Shown here: positions 58,589 through 64,000 of the stretch, piece after piece | How the letters are laid out: the number at the start of each line of letters is the position of its first letter | Position numbering within the stretch: position 1 is the first letter of the stretch | Origin: Actinomycetota bacterium | GTDB lineage: Bacteria > Actinomycetota > Actinomycetes > Nanopelagicales > Nanopelagicaceae | DNA length: 64,000 nt | Assembly (NCBI GenBank): GCA_009698815.1 | Contig: WLPJ01000008.1 | Coordinates: 1-64,000, forward strand | Reading direction: 5' to 3' | The notes under the pieces: generated by a model | What the model was told of the DNA's origin: nothing | The model's database searches: none | What the model saw: only the letters and a program-made list of their open reading frames with translations | Translations under genes and position numbers: made by a program

Positions 58589-60271
58589 ATGAAAACCAGA
58601 GCAACTTTTAAGACTACTTTAATGTCCGCCTTAATCGCCTTTTCTTTGTTTCCAACCGTAAGCCAGGCCACTTCCCACCCAAAAGTAGACCTACGTCCAC
58701 CAGCATTCGAGATGGGTATTAAAGAGCAATATCCATTGCCTTTTTTTTGGTTATCTGGTTTGCGCGGAAATGTACCGGTGGCAGCAGGCAAACAAGGGCA
58801 AGGCGATCATCCATTATGTGCATCTGCAACAGATCCACATTGCGCAAATAGCGTGGACATACATGCTCTTTTAATTATTCCTCCATGCTATACCGCTGCT
58901 GATCGAGTATGTATTGAAGGATTAGAGATTGGCGCAGAAGGTAAGCCACTTGAAAGCGCAGTGCTAGACCATGAGTTCATGGGTACTAAGACACCGGGGG
59001 ATAATAAATTGGGTTTGCCTGCTGGAGGATCGGGCAGTATCTGGACTGCACCATCAATTGCGCATCAAGGTAATGCACTTTCTTATGCGGTAGTTATCCA
59101 GGCCTCCTACCTCTTAGATAAAAAAATAGCCGCATCTTCTCAACAATTTGGTCCTGGTTATTTTAAGGCAGAAGTCATTCCGGTTAATATGAAAAAAGGC
59201 AGCTACTGCGGTTATGAACTTTTCGAGGTTGCAAAGGATGAATATTTTGGTGAAGTCAATACTGGGTCTCGGCAGGTTGGGAGCTGTAATGGAGGAGGGG
59301 GAACTGCTGGCGAGTGCATCTTGACCGAAACGGGATTTTGCGCCGCCCCGGCTGAATTTTTACCAAATACGAGAGTCGCTCTTACTTTGCGGATGGATAG
59401 TAAACTTACTGGTTGGCTTTTTGGAAGAATGAAAGATGTTGACATAGCAATTACTTCTCTAGATTCTAAAACTAATAAGTTACGGGTAGAAGCAACCTCA
59501 GTCAGTTTACTTACTGCAACGGGATCGGTTGAAAAAAAGAATTTAGCCAATTACCCAGATTTATATGCTTATAAAAAGAAGACTTGGTGGAGTGGTGATG
59601 GAAAGTTTGAAGATTCTCTTGCTTCTGCGGGCACTTTGACGACCACTACGACCAATTTTGAGGAATTTGCAGTGTGGGAGAAATTGATGAAGGCAAACCC
59701 AGAAGATAATTGGCGTTGGAATTTCGCATCAAGTAGTGATGACAGCAAACAAAATTGTTTTGCTCAAGCAGGAAAAGATAAATTGATCGGATTAGTAACA
59801 ACTAATGCGCCAATTTACTGGGGAGGAGCACCTATATTCCAAGATGGATCGTTGAACTATAAGGTGGCTGGGTTACATTTTAAAGCAGATGGTACTTTGT
59901 TTAAAGGTTCATATGACTTGGCAATACGATCAGATGTTGCCAGATGCCTATATGGATTTTCAAATGCACCAATCATGGCAAATGTATCTGTAACATCGAG
60001 CGATGGCGGGGCTCAAAATGTCGCTACCGAATTAGTCACCGAGAAAGGTGGTTGGATTACTCTTAGCGCAAAGAATTTCACCTTTTCATCTCCGACCATC
60101 AAAGTGAAATTGACGCAGGCTGGATCGACCCCACAAGCAACTTCTAAGGGGGCAAAAACATCTTCAGCTGCACCAATTACCAAGAAGACGATTGCCTGCG
60201 TGAAGGGCAAGACAACTAAGAAAGTTACTGGAAACAACCCAACATGCCCTACCGGTTACACAAAGAAGTAG
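58589..60271 (+). CDS. Large exported protein of unknown function
   Basis: 560 residues. Signal peptide about 1-27 (LMSALIAFSLFPTVSQA). The mature part is rich in beta-prone stretches and contains several paired cysteines (about 77/85, 99/107, 207/234, 244/251) that suggest disulphides, hence an extracellular place. The extreme C-terminus, IACVKGKTTKKVTGNNPTC followed by PTGYTKK, is a short Lys-rich two-Cys motif that I have seen on many exported proteins of actinobacteria; it may bind cell wall. No enzyme motif is recognised. It follows the right tRNA-Lys repeat. Function is not assigned. Confidence 0.8.
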   Translation: MKTRATFKTTLMSALIAFSLFPTVSQATSHPKVDLRPPAFEMGIKEQYPLPFFWLSGLRGNVPVAAGKQGQGDHPLCASATDPHCANSVDIHALLIIPPCYTAADRVCIEGLEIGAEGKPLESAVLDHEFMGTKTPGDNKLGLPAGGSGSIWTAPSIAHQGNALSYAVVIQASYLLDKKIAASSQQFGPGYFKAEVIPVNMKKGSYCGYELFEVAKDEYFGEVNTGSRQVGSCNGGGGTAGECILTETGFCAAPAEFLPNTRVALTLRMDSKLTGWLFGRMKDVDIAITSLDSKTNKLRVEATSVSLLTATGSVEKKNLANYPDLYAYKKKTWWSGDGKFEDSLASAGTLTTTTTNFEEFAVWEKLMKANPEDNWRWNFASSSDDSKQNCFAQAGKDKLIGLVTTNAPIYWGGAPIFQDGSLNYKVAGLHFKADGTLFKGSYDLAIRSDVARCLYGFSNAPIMANVSVTSSDGGAQNVATELVTEKGGWITLSAKNFTFSSPTIKVKLTQAGSTPQATSKGAKTSSAAPITKKTIACVKGKTTKKVTGNNPTCPTGYTKK

Positions 60272-60399
60272 CCACAGACTTAAGAAAATTGTTGGCTTGA
60301 TAGTCGGTTATGAAGTTGATGTCATGCCATATTCCTCTAGAAGGTAAAGTCGCTGCCACGAAGGTAAGATGTCGCTAAAGCTAGATCTAAGGAGCCTTC

Positions 60400-61032
60400 G
60401 TGTACGAGCAAGTCGATGGCGATTACCGGGCTCTCGGTAAAGATAATCCCCGCCCACGCCGTAATTTTAAACTCGTCGCTGGCCTTGGTCTACTTATTTG
60501 TGGATTTATTGGTGCCACACTCGCTCAGACTATTAATATCAACGCAAATGATCGAGTCGAATTTGGTCAAGGTATCGTCACGCTTAAGGCCTGTGACTCA
60601 TTTATTTCAATTTCCTTGAATCCTTCTGCGGCTACTTTCTCGGGAGTTAACGCTGCTGGTGCGCCATATGAAAATGCATCTCGCGTCCGCAGCATCCTAT
60701 TTACTGGACTTGATACACGAGCCTGTGCGGGAAGAACTATCAAGCTGCAACTCTTTGCGGGCGAGTCCACAACAGCCATGTACTTGTTCTCCGAATCACA
60801 AACTGCAACATCAGTAGATAGCGCATTTTTAGTAATCGATGCCGATAAAACTTTGGATCGGGCGTTGAGTATTACTCTGCTTAATTCACAAAATCAGAAC
60901 ATAGAACGCTCTAGCACTGATCAATCATTGGTTTACAGCACAAACAGCGCAACCTACACACTTGAATTCTCGGCGCCATTAGCTTTAATGAGTGATGTCA
61001 GCCGCGTAAGCGTTGAAACTAGTATTACTTAA
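60400..61032 (+). CDS. Membrane-anchored surface protein of unknown function
   Basis: 210 residues from a GTG with AAGGAG five bases upstream. A basic cytoplasmic N-terminus (RPRRNFK) precedes one hydrophobic segment (about 24-42), then an extracytoplasmic beta-rich domain that opens with ININANDRVEFGQGIVTLKACD. The two Cys (near 65 and 109) may pair. This opening recurs in other surface proteins of the lineage as I remember them; no function is known. Between 60341 and 60376 upstream lie two imperfect copies of AAGGTAA(n)GTCGCT, 20 bp apart. It is convergent with the histidine kinase (4-nt overlap). Confidence 0.75.
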   Translation: MYEQVDGDYRALGKDNPRPRRNFKLVAGLGLLICGFIGATLAQTININANDRVEFGQGIVTLKACDSFISISLNPSAATFSGVNAAGAPYENASRVRSILFTGLDTRACAGRTIKLQLFAGESTTAMYLFSESQTATSVDSAFLVIDADKTLDRALSITLLNSQNQNIERSSTDQSLVYSTNSATYTLEFSAPLALMSDVSRVSVETSIT

Positions 61033-62747
61033 AACGGGGTGGTCATTGTCGCCAAAGTACCGTTTTCGTTTGATTTTAATTTCCAATCTGGCGCAAAAAC
61101 CTCAAAAAAAGTAGTACCTAATCCTCGCTTCTTCGTTGATTTTAATTTTCCATCATCTTGTACTTCAATATGACAAATTTCCTCTTCAATCCACACGATT
61201 ACTCGCACATTCTTAGCCTTACCGTGGCGTATGGCATTTATCACCGATTCTTCAATAAGTTGCGAGATGACCTCTCCGTTCCTGCAAGTCTGGCTAAGTT
61301 CGGCAGGTAAATCCATCTTTATTCTGGTCAAACCACGCCAAGTTTGCACGAGTTCATTAAGTCGAAATTCTGGAATACGAATATCTTTCTTCTGATAAGG
61401 CAATTTCAGATGATCAATACGTTCCAAAACCTTACGAGTTGTCTCGGTCGACATAGACGAGAAGTCAGAATCTGCTGCCTTTAAGAGCAGAAGTTTGCTG
61501 GCTGTCAGTTGTGCTTGAACTTCAGCATGTAAATACTGGGCATATTCTGACTCTGCATTTGAATTGATCCCTGCATTGAGAATTTCCCGAAGTTTTTCCT
61601 CCGGTAGCAAACTTCTTAACTGTTCTAACGCTTTATCGCGTTCTTCATAGGCAGATAGAACCATCGTCCCGCACGCCGCGAATCCAATAAAAGCGGCCAT
61701 CGAACCAATTTGTAGCCAAACTATTCTCATAATACTTAGATACGGATCTTCATTTAGAACAAAACTGATGTACGCAATAATCGGTCCTTGAACAACTACA
61801 TAAAACACGAAGTAGAGTCGGTTATTAAATCGAGTGTCCTTTCTTGCTCTAATAGAGATCGAATCTGCGAGATTAATTAAGAGATAAATAATAACAAGTG
61901 TAATTGATAGAAGTAGAATCGAATTAAACAAAGAACCATAAGCGGATCGGCCTGTAAGGAGGAGTGGAGTGAGCGCTAATGCATATAAGAAAAACGGGAT
62001 CCTGGTTTCTAAAAATGACTTTCTAAGAACCCGCCATGGATGTATTCGAGGCCAAATCAATTCGGCTTCTTTCCATCTTTGTGAACTATTGGGACGAATA
62101 TTCTTGGCAATTACTCGGTCAATTGCTTCAGCTTGTTGAATGAGAGTCAATCCATCAGATTCTTTAGCAAGAGAATCTTCTAATAACTTGCCAAGCTTCG
62201 CGATGGCATCCTGACGTGGCGTATCATCGATTTGATCACGGTTTTTTGATGAAATAAGTTGAGCGATTGACTTATTTGATACAAGTGCAACCAGAAAGTC
62301 TCTTAAGTTTTTCTCAAACTTACCCCAAACCCCTTTAATCATCGAGACCATCACAAAAAGATAGAGAAAAACTAGTCCAGAGTTCAAAGCTCGAAAATAT
62401 ATTGGAAGAGGATCTGTCACTAAAAAGACGGGAGCGATTAAATTTAAAACACTCCCTTTGATAGTACCGAGAACGAATGCAGATATTAGGTGCACTCTTC
62501 CCGAAAATCGCTTATTCAAATAATGGACAAATGGAGCCATGCTGGCATGAGAAATTAAGGCGATTGCAGTCCATAAAAGTGAATTGCGAAAATTAAATTG
62601 ATCTGGGTTGATAAAAATTATTGCAGTCAGGACTGAAAGTGGAATTGTGCTCCAAAAGGCCTCCCAGGTTACTACTCGCTCGTGCAAGAAAGACCTATAA
62701 GGCAAAAATGATTCCTTGATTCTAATAAGAATTAGAGTTGGTTTCAT
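61029..62747 (-). CDS. Multi-pass membrane sensor histidine kinase (HisKA_3-like)
   Basis: 572 residues. About four membrane segments (30-140), a soluble helical linker (140-240), about four more segments (248-365), then the kinase core. The dimerisation helix carries YLHAEVQAQLTAS with His407 as the likely phospho-acceptor. The ATPase domain (about 485-572) has the N box EESVINAIRHG (Glu499/500, Asn504), G1 VQDDG (532-533) and a G2-like RGLGTTFF. This is the NarL-partner class of kinases. No response regulator lies in the window. It follows the partner gene by 27 nt on the same strand, so both are probably co-transcribed. The signal sensed is unknown. Confidence 0.82.
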   Translation of the reverse strand: MKPTLILIRIKESFLPYRSFLHERVVTWEAFWSTIPLSVLTAIIFINPDQFNFRNSLLWTAIALISHASMAPFVHYLNKRFSGRVHLISAFVLGTIKGSVLNLIAPVFLVTDPLPIYFRALNSGLVFLYLFVMVSMIKGVWGKFEKNLRDFLVALVSNKSIAQLISSKNRDQIDDTPRQDAIAKLGKLLEDSLAKESDGLTLIQQAEAIDRVIAKNIRPNSSQRWKEAELIWPRIHPWRVLRKSFLETRIPFFLYALALTPLLLTGRSAYGSLFNSILLLSITLVIIYLLINLADSISIRARKDTRFNNRLYFVFYVVVQGPIIAYISFVLNEDPYLSIMRIVWLQIGSMAAFIGFAACGTMVLSAYEERDKALEQLRSLLPEEKLREILNAGINSNAESEYAQYLHAEVQAQLTASKLLLLKAADSDFSSMSTETTRKVLERIDHLKLPYQKKDIRIPEFRLNELVQTWRGLTRIKMDLPAELSQTCRNGEVISQLIEESVINAIRHGKAKNVRVIVWIEEEICHIEVQDDGKLKSTKKRGLGTTFFEVFAPDWKLKSNENGTLATMTTPF

Positions 62748-62774
62748 TTCTTAAATATCCTCAAATCTAGAATT

Positions 62775-64000
62775 TTAGAGACTAATTTTTTTAATTTCTA
62801 AAATTGCATTAGTCAAAAGTATATTAGCATTATTGATTATATCGGCCGCATTTGACCTCGTTAAATTTAGATCTTCATCTTCAGTTAAAAGATTCAAGGA
62901 AAGTAGCGCCCCAGAAATTTGCCCTTGAAGCGCCCCTTGATTCGTTGAGGTATTTGCGGCCTCAAGAATTTCATTCCTATTGTTCTGTAAATTGAGTAGC
63001 TCTCTTGAACTAGAGCTCTGATCTATCATTGATTTAAGTATTGAAGAATCTCTCTCCAGGAACGACAGAAATGATGAGGCAAGAAAAACCGCAAATGTTA
63101 TCTTCGCCGATGAATACCAAGGATTTAGCGGTTGGTCGAGATTGAAGATTGCTGGCACAAGCCGGGAAGCATAAAAATATTGGATCGCAAAGACAGATAT
63201 AAAAGTTGAAATTAAGAGGAATTGCTTAAGATCACTTTTGGCCTTCTGTAACAGTCTTTCAAAGATCAGAAGTGCGCCCCCAATGATCACAGATCCGAAT
63301 AGAGAGCTCAGGACACCGGAAATCGAATTCCGACCAATTTGGACAATGACTCCACCAATAGAAAGAAAAAGAATCGAAAGTTTTACAGATAATTTGTTCG
63401 GCCATATTGCCAGCGAGTTTTTGGACAAGATAAAGAGGCGCGAAGTCACACCGGTGCGCGGATTAGGAATTGATTCTAACTTATCTAAATTAACGCGCAT
63501 TTGATACGCCAGATGATGAGCTTGCCCTTCCAGCGATTGAAGGGATTGCCGCAAGGCATCTGACGCATCGATTTTCTTTAAACCGGAAGTTAGATGTTGA
63601 AGCTGGATAACTTTTGGCACCAGACTTTGTTGAAGTGTAACGATCGCTTCTTCCTTCATAGCGCTCTGCTTTGAATTCAGATCTGCATTCTCACTCAAAA
63701 TAAATCCATTGAGGGATCGAAGAGCAGATTTCTTTGTATCTATGGCGTAGATAGATCCAAATGAATAGGCAGCAAATGCTAAACCCAGCGTAGAAAATAA
63801 TACAGATGAAAGAATTCGACTGGATGTATAGGACTGATAATTCAAAACTGATGCGGCATAGAATTCAGAGAAAAACCCACGAATCACACCAGTCATCGCC
63901 CAAACCATAAGACAAAGGAAAAGGTTCTGTTCTCGAAGTTTTCTATTTTTTAGAACTGTGAGCGCACTTATATGCAAAAACAGAAATGATGTTAATTCTC
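62775..64000 (-). CDS. Multi-pass membrane protein with degenerate histidine-kinase dimerisation helix, no ATPase domain (5' end off window)
   Basis: The frame is open to the right edge; a TTG at 63977 (400 residues) is only one possible start and the gene probably begins outside. Seen from that TTG: two membrane segments (18-45, 55-78), a helical linker (80-180), about four segments (197-305), then a final helical region with NQGALQGQISGALL (346-359). This aligns with LHAEVQAQLTASKL of the next gene, with Gln347 in place of the phospho-accepting His. The protein ends about 40 residues later without an ATPase domain, and only 27 nt separate it from the kinase. It looks like a pseudokinase partner. 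AT-rich relative to the left part of the window. Confidence 0.72.
   Translation of the reverse strand, partial: ELTSFLFLHISALTVLKNRKLREQNLFLCLMVWAMTGVIRGFFSEFYAASVLNYQSYTSSRILSSVLFSTLGLAFAAYSFGSIYAIDTKKSALRSLNGFILSENADLNSKQSAMKEEAIVTLQQSLVPKVIQLQHLTSGLKKIDASDALRQSLQSLEGQAHHLAYQMRVNLDKLESIPNPRTGVTSRLFILSKNSLAIWPNKLSVKLSILFLSIGGVIVQIGRNSISGVLSSLFGSVIIGGALLIFERLLQKAKSDLKQFLLISTFISVFAIQYFYASRLVPAIFNLDQPLNPWYSSAKITFAVFLASSFLSFLERDSSILKSMIDQSSSSRELLNLQNNRNEILEAANTSTNQGALQGQISGALLSLNLLTEDEDLNLTRSNAADIINNANILLTNAILEIKKISL

Overview
The window looks like chromosomal DNA from a low-GC, streamlined actinobacterium. My best guess is the freshwater acI / Nanopelagicales lineage. This rests on actinobacterial gene order (clpX-valS-folC-DUF4233-ndk-mreBCD-mrdA-rodA-rne-rplU-rpmA-obg-proB, and clpP1P2-tig, pepN, glbO, ettA, orn, ppa), very tight packing with 1-4 nt overlaps, GTG and TTG starts, TANNNT -10 elements with possible leaderless genes, and a moderate GC content by eye. 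It is not proven by a marker gene.

Left part (1-13 kb): the start of rpsB lies at the edge behind a strongly structured leader. Next comes a minus-strand branched-chain amino acid and serine operon, ilvB-ilvN-ilvC-serA-leuB-ilvE-cimA, with xerC as its last gene. It is preceded by a transcription attenuator that encodes an 18-residue leader peptide containing the run IVVVI. ilvD has its own leaderless-type promoter and stands back to back with a DHA2-type exporter. CimA, IlvBN, IlvC, IlvD and IlvE make isoleucine from pyruvate; LeuB serves leucine.

Middle (13-40 kb): gatCAB, proA and proB with a serine hydrolase on the other strand, obg, L27/L21, RNase E/G, the rod-shape and elongation cassette (MreBCD, PBP2, RodA), Ndk, DUF4233, FolC, ValS, ClpX, an MFS gene, ClpP2, ClpP1 and trigger factor. 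Nearly all genes read on the minus strand.

40-55 kb: tRNA-Pro and tRNA-Gly sit beside a collagen-like secreted protein and an Ala/Gly-rich secreted protein. Housekeeping genes follow: rpiB, trmB, pepN, an HNH nuclease, an MscS-like channel, and the ettA-thioesterase-MFS-glbO operon. After these come tRNA-Arg-orn, tRNA-His-ppa, and amtB-glnK.

Right end (55-64 kb): an accessory region begins at tRNA-Lys(CTT). The 3' end of this tRNA is duplicated about 2.9 kb downstream (17 of 18 bases match). The duplicates bracket a predicted secreted HExxH metalloprotease and a penicillin-binding-like serine hydrolase, which looks like the footprint of a small integrated island. Beyond it lie two exported proteins of unknown function. 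The last two genes form a pair of multi-pass membrane proteins: a HisKA_3-like histidine kinase, and a partner of similar layout that lacks the ATPase domain and has Gln where the phospho-accepting His should be. This pair and the tRNA-Lys island are the least explained parts of the window.
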